From JBEKEX01 sp050013615 (GTDB lineage Bacteria; Chloroflexota; Anaerolineae; Anaerolineales; Anaerolineaceae), in assembly GCA_050013615.1 (NCBI GenBank), contig JBEKEX010000181.1, positions 1 to 5,358 on the forward strand: a DNA stretch of 5,358 nucleotides, read 5' to 3'. The translations under genes were made by a program, and so were the position numbers. Of the stretch, positions 1 to 5,358 are shown in pieces. The notes beneath the pieces are model-generated. The model did no database searches. It was not told the origin of the DNA and saw nothing but the letters and a program-made list of their open reading frames with translations. Within the stretch, counting starts at the first letter, position 1. Every line of letters begins with the position of its first letter.

Positions 1-1477
1 CGTTTGTCCGCATGCGGTCATCCGCCAAAAGGTCTATGACCCCAAGTACTTGGACAAAGCCCCTGAGACCTTCAAATCGCTGGACGCCAAGTTCAAGGAA
101 TTCCCCGGCATGAAGTACACCATCCAGGTGGCGGCGGAAGATTGCACCGGCTGTGCCCTGTGCGTGGAAGTCTGCCCGGCGAAGGACAAGACCCAGCCGA
201 GCCATAAAGCGCTCAACCTGGCGCCGCAGCTCCCGTTGCGTGAGAGCGAGCGGGCTAACTGGAGCTTCTTCCTCAGCCTGCCGGAAGCAGATCGCACTGC
301 CTTCGATCCGACCAACGTCAAAAACTCCCAACTGCTGCGTCCGTTGTTCGAGTTCTCAGGCGCTTGCGCCGGTTGTGGTGAAACGCCTTATATCAAACTG
401 GTATCTCAGTTATTCGGTGATCGTTCCGTCGTGGCCAATGCCACCGGCTGCACGTCCATTTACGGCGGTAACTTGCCGACCACCCCGTGGGCACAAAATA
501 AAGAAGGCCGCGGCCCCGCATGGTCCAATTCCCTGTTCGAGGATAACGCCGAGTTCGGCCTGGGAATGCGCCTAACCATCGATAAGCAAAATGAATTCGC
601 CCGTGAACTGGTACAGAAGCTTGCCAGCACGATTGGCGAAACCCTTGCCAATGAGATCCTGAACGCCGATCAGAAGAGTGAAGCCGGTATCCAGGCCCAG
701 CGGGCACGGGTGGCCCAATTGAAACAGAAGCTGGCCAAGAGCAAGGATACCTCGGCCCAGAAGCTGCTGGGTGTGGCTGATTATCTGGTTCGCAGGTGCG
801 TGTGGATCATGGGTGGTGACGGTTGGGCTTACGACATCGGTTACGGTGGCTTGGACCATGTCCTGGCTTCCGGCCGCAATGTCAAGGTGTTGGTGTTGGA
901 TACTGAAGTCTATTCCAACACAGGCGGCCAATCCTCCAAGGCAACCCCACGGGCAGCCGTGGCACGCTTTGCAGCGCAAGGCAAGAGCCTGCCCAAGAAA
1001 GACCTGGGCTTGATCGCCATGTCCTATGGTTACGTCTATATAGCGCGTGTTGCCATGGGCGCAAACGATGCGCAGACACTCCGCGCATTCTTGGAAGCTG
1101 AAGCCTATGACGGCCCGGCGCTGATCATCGCCTACTCACACTGTTTGCAGCAGCGTATCGATATGCGCATGGGCTTGGAGCAGCAAAAATTGGCTGTTCA
1201 GTCCGGCGTCTGGCCGCTGTACCGCTATAACCCGGAGTTGGCCGACCAAGGTAAGAACCCACTGCAGCTCGATTCCAAGGATCCGAGCATTTCCGTCAAG
1301 GAATATGCCTATAATGAGCCGCGCTACAGCGTGCTGGCACAGATGGATGAGGTGCGTGCGGAACTCCTGATGAAAGAAGCCTCCGACGACGTAGCCAAAC
1401 GCTGGGAGTTGTACAAGCAGATGGCGGCCATGCAATACACGGCCAGCATCCATACCGAAGAAGTAAAACCAGAGTAA
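1..1477 (+). CDS. nifJ: Pyruvate:ferredoxin (flavodoxin) oxidoreductase, C-terminal part (5'-partial)
   Basis: Cytoplasmic enzyme that oxidises pyruvate and CoA to acetyl-CoA and CO2 and passes electrons to ferredoxin or flavodoxin. The frame is open from the left edge (first full codon at base 2), so the start lies outside; 492 residues are visible of a family usually near 1,170-1,200. Numbered from base 2, CPHAVIR (C2) is the tail of the first [4Fe-4S] motif and C48-x2-C51-x2-C54-x3-C58-P is the second, in the ferredoxin-like domain. The proximal-cluster cysteines are C122 and C125 (CAGCGE), C150 (GCTSIYGG) and C381 (AYSHC). The thiamine diphosphate/Mg site is GDGWAYDIGYGG, with D273, then T301 and V303 in DTEVYSNTGGQ; this 28-residue spacing matches the Desulfovibrio africanus enzyme. 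A charged, probably helical stretch (about residues 200-260) precedes the TPP site, as in homologues. Next to C381 the usual IAHG is LQQR. The reading frame is intact to TAA. Family assignment is very secure; the symbol nifJ is by family convention and does not imply nitrogen fixation. Confidence 0.97.
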   Translation, partial: VCPHAVIRQKVYDPKYLDKAPETFKSLDAKFKEFPGMKYTIQVAAEDCTGCALCVEVCPAKDKTQPSHKALNLAPQLPLRESERANWSFFLSLPEADRTAFDPTNVKNSQLLRPLFEFSGACAGCGETPYIKLVSQLFGDRSVVANATGCTSIYGGNLPTTPWAQNKEGRGPAWSNSLFEDNAEFGLGMRLTIDKQNEFARELVQKLASTIGETLANEILNADQKSEAGIQAQRARVAQLKQKLAKSKDTSAQKLLGVADYLVRRCVWIMGGDGWAYDIGYGGLDHVLASGRNVKVLVLDTEVYSNTGGQSSKATPRAAVARFAAQGKSLPKKDLGLIAMSYGYVYIARVAMGANDAQTLRAFLEAEAYDGPALIIAYSHCLQQRIDMRMGLEQQKLAVQSGVWPLYRYNPELADQGKNPLQLDSKDPSISVKEYAYNEPRYSVLAQMDEVRAELLMKEASDDVAKRWELYKQMAAMQYTASIHTEEVKPE

Positions 1478-1485
1478 AAGCTTTA

Positions 1486-1509
1486 CAGAGGCGCAGCAAT
1501 GCGCCTCTG
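1486..1509 (+). terminator. GCAA-loop hairpin after the PFOR gene, possible weak terminator
   Basis: A perfect 10-bp stem (cagaggcgca at 1486-1495 with tgcgcctctg at 1500-1509) closed by a GCAA tetraloop begins 8 bases after the PFOR stop codon. GNRA loops stabilise RNA hairpins. The downstream tract is only cgcatttaatt, so it lacks a solid U-run. It may be a leaky intrinsic terminator, an RNA 3'-end stabiliser, or both. The position between stop codon and next promoter supports a transcript-end role; its efficiency cannot be judged from sequence. Confidence 0.55.
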
Positions 1510-1518
1510 CGCATTTAA

Positions 1519-1547
1519 TTGAAACCGAGATCGAAATAACTTACAAT
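1519..1547 (+). promoter_or_regulatory. Sigma70-type promoter for the DHOD-like gene
   Basis: TTGAAA (-35, 1519-1524) and TACAAT (-10, 1542-1547) are separated by exactly 17 bp, each one mismatch from consensus, in an AT-rich stretch. Transcription would start near 1554, giving a leader of about 30 bases before the ATG at 1584. The box starts 10 bases after the hairpin behind the PFOR gene, so the downstream gene can be transcribed on its own even if read-through also occurs. No clear operator palindrome overlaps it. Confidence 0.65.
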
Positions 1548-1571
1548 AATAAAGAATTAAAAGTTTAGATC

Positions 1572-1577
1572 GGAGGT
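1572..1577 (+). promoter_or_regulatory. Strong ribosome binding site of the DHOD-like gene
   Basis: GGAGGT, a near-perfect match to the anti-Shine-Dalgarno sequence, sits 6 bases before the ATG at 1584 and fixes that start codon. The leader around it is A/T-rich and shows no hairpin that would hide it. Confidence 0.8.
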
Positions 1578-1583
1578 ATTCCA

Positions 1584-2588
1584 ATGGTCGACTTAAGCAC
1601 AAAGTATTTGGGCTTGCAATTGAAGAACCCGCTGGTGGCTTCTGCATCTCCGCTTTCCAAAAAATTGGATAGCATCCGTGCCTTGGAAGATGCCGGCATT
1701 GGCGGCATTGTGATGTATTCGTTGTTCGAAGAGCAGATCATCCATGACCGCCAGGCGCTTGAATATGTGGAAGAGTTCGGTACGAATTACATTGCCGAAG
1801 CATTGACCTTTTTCCCGGATCTGAGCCATTACAATGTAGGGCCGGACCAGTATCTAAACCATATCCGCGATGCCAAGGAAGCGGTCAAAGTCCCGATCAT
1901 CGGCAGCCTGAACGGAATTTCCACCGGAGGCTGGATCGAATATGCCCGTAAGATCGAGGAGGCCGGTGCCGATGCCTTGGAATTGAATATTTATAGCATC
2001 CCCACCGACCTGAACATTGCCGGGCAAGAGTTGGAACAGAGCTATCTGGAACTTGTGGCGGATATTCGCAAGCAGGTGCACATCCCGCTGGCAATCAAGC
2101 TCAGCCCCTTTTACACCAGCCTGCCTCATTACGCCAACCAATTAGCGACGGCCGGTGTTGATGGTTTGGTGCTGTTCAATCGTTTTTACCAGCCCGATCT
2201 GGACATCGAGATGCTGGAGGTGAAGCCCAACCTGGACTTGAGCACTTCACAGGAATTGCGGCTGCCACTACGCTGGATGGCGCTGCTTTATGGCCGCATC
2301 AAAGCCGACCTGGCGCTGACCACGGGCGTGCACACCGCACAAGATGTGATCAAGTCGGTCATGGCAGGCGCCAATGTGGCGATGATGGCCTCGGAGCTGA
2401 TCGCCAAGGGCCCTAAGCGCATAACCGAAATTCTCGATGAGATGCAACGTTGGATGGACCAATATGAGTATCCCTCGGTGCACAAGATGTTGGGGAGCAT
2501 GAGCCAGAAAGCGGTGGATAACCCGGCAGCTTTCGAGCGTGCCAATTACATGAAAGTGTTGATCAGCCTGGATAGCCACTTGGATTGA
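1584..2588 (+). CDS. Dihydroorotate dehydrogenase-like FMN flavoprotein, PFOR-adjacent type
   Basis: A 334-residue TIM-barrel flavoprotein of the DHOD-like group, often annotated 'dihydroorotate dehydrogenase-like' and, as I recall, classed as probably inactive because catalytic residues are missing. The barrel opens with KNPLVASASPLS (14-25), where family members bind FMN. SLNG (108-111), ELNIYS (133-138), AIKLSPF (170-176) and LVLFNR (195-200) mark later strands. TTGVHTAQDVIKSVMAGANVAMM (starting at 246) is the phosphate-binding end. Against Lactococcus PyrDA, N127, K164 and N193 seem kept (N135, K172, N199). The catalytic Cys130 position is S138, the K43 position is Y45, and S194 is R200. 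No signal peptide or iron-sulfur motif is visible, so it is cytoplasmic. It starts at ATG 1584 behind GGAGGT, has its own promoter 106 bases after the PFOR stop, and ends before a strong terminator. No pyr genes are nearby. A redox role linked to pyruvate oxidation is inferred; the true substrate is unknown. I withhold pyrD as a symbol. Confidence 0.9.
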   Translation: MVDLSTKYLGLQLKNPLVASASPLSKKLDSIRALEDAGIGGIVMYSLFEEQIIHDRQALEYVEEFGTNYIAEALTFFPDLSHYNVGPDQYLNHIRDAKEAVKVPIIGSLNGISTGGWIEYARKIEEAGADALELNIYSIPTDLNIAGQELEQSYLELVADIRKQVHIPLAIKLSPFYTSLPHYANQLATAGVDGLVLFNRFYQPDLDIEMLEVKPNLDLSTSQELRLPLRWMALLYGRIKADLALTTGVHTAQDVIKSVMAGANVAMMASELIAKGPKRITEILDEMQRWMDQYEYPSVHKMLGSMSQKAVDNPAAFERANYMKVLISLDSHLD

Positions 2589-2617
2589 AGTGCTTCTGTA
2601 AATCCTTGGTTTGAAAT

Positions 2618-2658
2618 AAAAATCCGCCAGGGTTTATCCTGGCGGATTTGGTTATTTT
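2618..2658. terminator. Bidirectional intrinsic terminator between convergent genes
   Basis: A perfect 12-bp inverted repeat (aaatccgccagg at 2620-2631, cctggcggattt at 2638-2649) has a 6-base loop. On the + strand it is followed by tttggttatttta. On the - strand the stem runs into TTTTTATTTC, a better U-tract. It lies 31 bases after the stop of the + strand DHOD-like gene and directly after the - strand metalloprotease stop (2659-2657), so it can end both transcripts. The + strand U-run overlaps the last bases of the - strand gene. Confidence 0.9.
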
Positions 2659-4099
2659 AGAATGGTTGAACGCTGGAACTTTGTATCGTACCCATGATCT
2701 TGTCGGCCGTGGCCGAATCGGGTACGATCAGCCAGATCACGTCCTGGCCGCTGCGGCGCAGGGTCACAAAGCCGTTACTGGTACTTTGCCAATCCTCCCG
2801 ATCGGTCCCGCTCTGACCAGGATGGCTCTGGGTGGGTGTGCCCCAACGCTCCTGGCCGTATTGTTCCATGGCATTCCAGAATTCGTCGGTATCCTGGGCG
2901 GTCTCCCAACGGCTGCGCATGATAAAAGCGGATTGTTGCGTGTCCGGATTCCAATAGACCAGATAGGTGTCACCTGCCCAGCCGGCTGAGGCTTGCTTGG
3001 CGGTGCTGTCTGGCAGGCGATAGGCTGGATCGATCCCATCGGCCAGGATCTGGTAAGTCGACCATTCACCCATGACGTTGCGGTCCGATTCCTGCCAACC
3101 GCTGCCCAGTGTGGTGGTGAAATCCGGTAAGTAGACATCCACCGGCTTGTCGTTCGGATATTTCTCGGGATGGATGATTTGCTCGGTCGAGACGGGCGGG
3201 TTGGTAAAAGCCTGGTCGACGGCGCTGAAACCGCCCTGGCTATACAACGTGGTGACGAAGTCCAACCCCTGGACGTAAGGGAAGATGAAATCCTGTTGAA
3301 AGAAGGGCGGCGCCGAATCGTAAACCGGGCTTTGCTGATTCTGTGACTGCTGAAGGATTTCATCGCGTTGTTGTGTCGTGGCATCGGTATACAGCCAAAA
3401 TGATTCTACCAGCGTGGCATCACCTTCGGTCAGAGCATCCACTGCGGCACAATATTCGGAGTGATCTTTGCAGTAAGCTTCATTGTCCTTCAACCCGTTG
3501 CGCAGATCGTAATGCTGATCTTGCAAAGCATGCGTGAATTCGTGGGCGTAAGTCATTTGCTCATTGGCACCGAAGTTTTCACCCTGCACAACATACATGT
3601 ACTTGCTCTGCGGGTCGTAGAAGCCGGCAATTTCTTCGGAATAGAGGGCGATATAGAATTTATAGAGATCGAAACCGGGGTTGACTGCGCCGATCAAAGC
3701 CAGTTCACGGGAATCGTTCGCTGCATCCTCCTGGGTGTAATCGGCGAAGAAATCATTGGCAACAATTTGTCCCAGTTGGGTGGTGGAAAGCGTCTCGCGA
3801 TTGAGTTGTGCCAGCGGAGAAAGACCGCGGATCTGGATCACTTGTTGCTGGATCTGGTCCATCGTGGCAGCGACATCGGCCGGGACCGGTTGACCGGGAT
3901 AGGGTGTGGTGGTGGGTTCGAGCGTGCCGATCAACGGCTCAAAGGTTGGATTGAGAGCGGCGGCCGTCTGCGTCAGTTGCGCCGCAGCCAAAGTGGCCGT
4001 CGGCACTTGTGTGGGAAGGGGCTGCCCTGGCAACTGAAAGGTGACGACGCAGGACATCAATACCAACATCAGGAACGGCAGCAGGATTTTTCGTCTCAT
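2657..4099 (-). CDS. Predicted lipoprotein zinc metallopeptidase (HEFTH family, uncharacterised)
   Basis: A 480-residue exported protein. The start at 4099 is chosen because it begins a clear lipoprotein signal: MRRK, a hydrophobic core, then a lipobox-like L-M-S-C with C17 as the lipidation site. A ribosome binding site (AAAGG) lies 7 bases upstream. The frame stays open 48 codons further 5', but that extension is polar and non-signal-like. Residues 18-75 form a Pro/Thr/Gln/Ala-rich linker. The catalytic signature is YAHEFTHALQDQH, with HEFTH at 186-190 (H186 and H190 zinc ligands, E187 general base). EGDAT, 35 residues later, offers E225 as the gluzincin-type third ligand. C210 and C217 could form a disulfide. 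A long C-terminal region carries STEQIIHPEKYP (304-315) and GWAGDTYLVYW (373-383), which I associate with a conserved hypothetical family common in Chloroflexota. The final ~90 residues look like a small alpha/beta domain. Proteolysis is predicted from the motif only; the substrate is unknown. It is the last gene of the - strand group. Confidence 0.88.
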   Translation of the reverse strand: MRRKILLPFLMLVLMSCVVTFQLPGQPLPTQVPTATLAAAQLTQTAAALNPTFEPLIGTLEPTTTPYPGQPVPADVAATMDQIQQQVIQIRGLSPLAQLNRETLSTTQLGQIVANDFFADYTQEDAANDSRELALIGAVNPGFDLYKFYIALYSEEIAGFYDPQSKYMYVVQGENFGANEQMTYAHEFTHALQDQHYDLRNGLKDNEAYCKDHSEYCAAVDALTEGDATLVESFWLYTDATTQQRDEILQQSQNQQSPVYDSAPPFFQQDFIFPYVQGLDFVTTLYSQGGFSAVDQAFTNPPVSTEQIIHPEKYPNDKPVDVYLPDFTTTLGSGWQESDRNVMGEWSTYQILADGIDPAYRLPDSTAKQASAGWAGDTYLVYWNPDTQQSAFIMRSRWETAQDTDEFWNAMEQYGQERWGTPTQSHPGQSGTDREDWQSTSNGFVTLRRSGQDVIWLIVPDSATADKIMGTIQSSSVQPF

Positions 4100-4106
4100 A
4101 TGGATA

Positions 4107-4111
4107 CCTTT
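4107..4111 (-). promoter_or_regulatory. Ribosome binding site deciding the metalloprotease start
   Basis: Read on the - strand, AAAGG (4111-4107) is followed by 7 bases and the ATG at 4099. It supports the start that begins the lipoprotein signal, rather than the upstream in-frame TTG at 4243, which would place about 48 polar residues before the signal peptide. Confidence 0.6.
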
Positions 4112-4122
4112 CGGACGCACCT

Positions 4123-4221
4123 TTAATGTGAGAGCACCAGGCTGGCTATCAAGAGCAGGGAGGTGAGCAAGCAGGCGGAAAGCAATAAGACAAGGCAAGA
4201 CATTAGGATTGGACGTTTCAT
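4123..4221 (-). CDS. Candidate 32-aa hydrophobic small protein or leader peptide
   Basis: A short ORF from ATG 4221 to TAA (4125-4123), in a different frame from the gene that follows. The peptide begins MKRP and is then almost entirely Leu/Val/Ile/Ala/Ser/Cys, ending LVLSH. This makes a positively charged N-terminus and one membrane-spanning segment. It contains LLLSAC, a textbook lipobox with C17, but only 15 residues follow, also hydrophobic. A weak GGGG ribosome binding site lies 6 bases upstream and a TATAAT box about 26 bases upstream. The stop is 23 bases before the metalloprotease ATG, so the two would share a transcript. It could be a small membrane protein, a minimal lipoprotein, a translated leader, or chance coding. 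The first 17 residues resemble the metalloprotease signal peptide (8 of 17 identical by hand alignment), which may reflect only signal-peptide composition. I do not recognise a family. Confidence 0.42.
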   Translation of the reverse strand: MKRPILMSCLVLLLSACLLTSLLLIASLVLSH

Positions 4222-4247
4222 GAAAGGCCCCAGAAACTTGCAAAATT

Positions 4248-4253
4248 ATTATA
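4248..4253 (-). promoter_or_regulatory. Consensus -10 box before the small ORF and metalloprotease
   Basis: TATAAT on the - strand (4253-4248) is a perfect -10 hexamer in an AT-rich patch (actataataatttt). Transcription would start near 4241, about 20 bases before the small-ORF ATG. The -35 hexamer at 17-bp spacing is TGCCTT, a poor match, and there is no extended -10 TG, so the promoter may need an activator or an alternative sigma factor. It lies 57 bases after the stop of the upstream C39-like gene. No clear terminator hairpin with a T-run is visible between that stop and this box. Confidence 0.5.
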
Positions 4254-4309
4254 GTCTATTGGGCATCAGAAAGGCAGATGATGATATGCGAGTGCATCAA
4301 CTGGATATA

Positions 4310-5358
4310 TCATTTGCCACTGAGATAGTTGATGGCGTCTAGCACGTCGGTATAACCCGGATGGTATAGGAGTGCTTGCTGGAAGGCGTCCTCTGCACCT
4401 GCCCGGTCGCCTTTTCGGTAAAGTGCCCAGCCGCGCCACAGCAACGCTTCTTCCGAATTCGGGGTGCGCTCCAGGGCGTACTGGGTAAGTGCCATCAAAT
4501 CATCGATACGCCCGGTCTGAAAGTATGCGACAAAGGGGCCAAATTGGTAACGCAGCATGCGCTGTGGCAGGCCGATCTGCCTGGCGTGGTCGTAAGCAGC
4601 AGCTGCTTCGCTGTAGCGTTCCAGGTAAGTCAGGTTGGAGCCCGCGTTGAACCAGGCGAAGGCGTTCAGCGGGTTGGCTTGGGTCTCTGCCCGGGCCGTT
4701 TGCAAGGCATTTTGGCGGTTGGTAGCCTCGTCCCAATTATTTCCGAGCAGTGCTTGTAGATCTGAGGTTTTATCCGGCGTGAACACCAGCAAGTAGACGC
4801 GATTGAAAGCTTGCCAAGCTTTATCCAGGTCAGAATAACTCACCAACTGGTTAGGCCCTTTATATACATCCTGAGTAATGAAAGCGTTTTGAGAATCATC
4901 ATAGCCGGTGAGCAGTAAATAATGTCCGGTCCAGTGATCGTCATTTATCCAGTAGTCCTCGCCGACGATGAAGGCTTCTTCGATCGTCACCGGATAACCG
5001 GCGGCGATGAGCCGGCGCAGCAGGTCGGTGGTGCCGCCCACGCGGAACTCGGCGTCCAACCGACCGGCATGAGTGCGGACGTAATCGCGCAGCTCGTCCA
5101 CGTTGACGTTGCGGTCGGTATCGAATGGTTTCACCACTTTGGCAATGGTGGCTTGATCTCCTTTCCACCCGTAATAGCGTAAATAGAGTGCTAAAGTAGC
5201 AGGCCCGCAATTGTTCCAAGTCTGCTGATCGCGATTGGGGACGTAATCGGGCGGGGTCAGCACCACCCGTGAGGGCAAGGGTGTGGGAGTGGGAGAAAGA
5301 AGGGAAACTGAAGAAGAGGCGGCGGGAGTGATTACTGACGAGTTCGTAGCAGCAGTGG
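4310..5358 (-). CDS. Exported C39-like cysteine peptidase with C-terminal TPRs (5'-partial)
   Basis: The frame is open through the right edge, so the N-terminus, including any signal peptide, is missing; about 348 residues are visible. The first ~30 visible residues are Ser/Thr/Pro/Ala-rich, ending SPTPTPLPSR, typical of a linker behind a secretion or lipoprotein signal. Numbering from the TTG codon at 5278 (not a start), the papain-like C39 core has Q18 as oxyanion glutamine, C24 as nucleophile in NNCGPATLALYLRYYG, H119 in GHYLLLTGYDD, and probably D137 in ITQDVYKGP. From about residue 200 three TPR-like helix pairs follow (roughly 203-236, 240-273 and 275-308), each with the spaced W/L-G-Y-A pattern. 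Peptidase_C39_2-like domains cleave or bind peptides. TPRs usually serve protein contacts, so a partner-bound extracellular peptidase is plausible; the substrate is unknown. It precedes the small ORF and metalloprotease on the same strand, with 88 bases to the small ORF. The fold call is firm; actual proteolysis is inferred. Confidence 0.88.
   Translation of the reverse strand, partial: TAATNSSVITPAASSSVSLLSPTPTPLPSRVVLTPPDYVPNRDQQTWNNCGPATLALYLRYYGWKGDQATIAKVVKPFDTDRNVNVDELRDYVRTHAGRLDAEFRVGGTTDLLRRLIAAGYPVTIEEAFIVGEDYWINDDHWTGHYLLLTGYDDSQNAFITQDVYKGPNQLVSYSDLDKAWQAFNRVYLLVFTPDKTSDLQALLGNNWDEATNRQNALQTARAETQANPLNAFAWFNAGSNLTYLERYSEAAAAYDHARQIGLPQRMLRYQFGPFVAYFQTGRIDDLMALTQYALERTPNSEEALLWRGWALYRKGDRAGAEDAFQQALLYHPGYTDVLDAINYLSGK

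Noticed and set aside
50..52. TTG at 50 as the start of the PFOR gene
   Set aside because: The frame upstream of it encodes CPHAVIR, the conserved tail of the first [4Fe-4S] motif, so the gene continues past the left edge.
153..575. A 140-codon + strand open frame overlapping PFOR in another frame
   Set aside because: It is Arg/Ser/Cys-rich, matches no family pattern and fully overlaps unmistakable PFOR coding sequence.
1477..1484. Palindrome aaagcttt next to the PFOR stop codon
   Set aside because: It is eight bases, AT-rich apart from its centre, isolated, and not placed like an operator relative to the promoter at 1519-1547; likely chance.
3461..4126. A 221-codon + strand open frame antisense to the metalloprotease
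   Set aside because: It lies wholly over the N-terminal half of a gene with clear signal peptide and zinc motifs. Its translation shows no domain pattern, and it has the composition of a reverse-complement shadow.
4100..4243. N-terminal extension of the metalloprotease to an in-frame TTG at 4243
   Set aside because: It would bury the lipoprotein signal 48 residues inside the protein. The TTG lies only a few bases from the TATAAT box, about where transcription would start, and the ATG at 4099 has a suitable ribosome site.
4254..4309. Possible terminator after the C39-like gene
   Set aside because: Only short imperfect gatgc/gcatc pairings with bulges are visible and no T-run follows on the - strand, so no terminator is called.
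5276..5278. TTG at 5278 as the start of the C39-like gene
   Set aside because: The frame stays open to the window edge with a linker-like Ser/Thr/Pro sequence, so the gene is best read as truncated by the window.

Overview
The window looks like a chromosomal segment of an anaerobic or facultatively anaerobic bacterium, most likely of the phylum Chloroflexota (Anaerolineae-like). This is inferred from three things: a long-type pyruvate:ferredoxin oxidoreductase next to a dihydroorotate-dehydrogenase-like flavoprotein; exported proteins with Pro/Thr/Ala/Gln-rich linkers behind the export signal; and a C39-like peptidase fused to TPRs, of a kind I associate with that phylum. No phage, insertion sequence, CRISPR, tRNA or rRNA signal was seen.

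Left half, + strand. Bases 1-1477 are the C-terminal ~40% of pyruvate:ferredoxin (flavodoxin) oxidoreductase (nifJ/por type). The second ferredoxin cluster motif, the proximal-cluster cysteines and the thiamine diphosphate site are all readable. A 10-bp GCAA-loop hairpin follows (1486-1509). Just behind it is a well-formed sigma70-type promoter (TTGAAA, 17 bp, TACAAT; 1519-1547) and a strong ribosome binding site for the gene at 1584-2588. That gene encodes a 334-aa FMN-barrel protein of the DHOD-like group. It keeps the phosphate-binding end of the barrel but has lost several orotate and catalytic residues, so it is probably not a pyrimidine-biosynthesis enzyme. Its position suggests a redox role linked to pyruvate oxidation, which is an inference.

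Centre. A perfect 12-bp stem (2620-2649) with U-tracts usable on both strands separates the + strand metabolic genes from the convergent - strand genes.

Right half, - strand, read right to left. First comes the C-terminal part of a C39-like cysteine peptidase with three TPR-like repeats (5358 to 4310), cut by the window edge. A TATAAT -10 box follows (4253-4248), then a candidate 32-aa very hydrophobic small ORF (4221-4123). Last is a 480-aa predicted lipoprotein with an HEFTH zinc-metallopeptidase signature (4099-2657). The right half therefore encodes envelope or extracellular hydrolases, while the left half encodes cytoplasmic central-carbon redox enzymes. The two halves appear functionally unrelated and are insulated by the shared terminator.

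No clearly new multi-gene system is visible. The points most worth a second look are the degenerate DHOD-like active site beside the PFOR, the hydrophobic small ORF in front of the metalloprotease, and a local deviation next to the last cluster cysteine of the PFOR.
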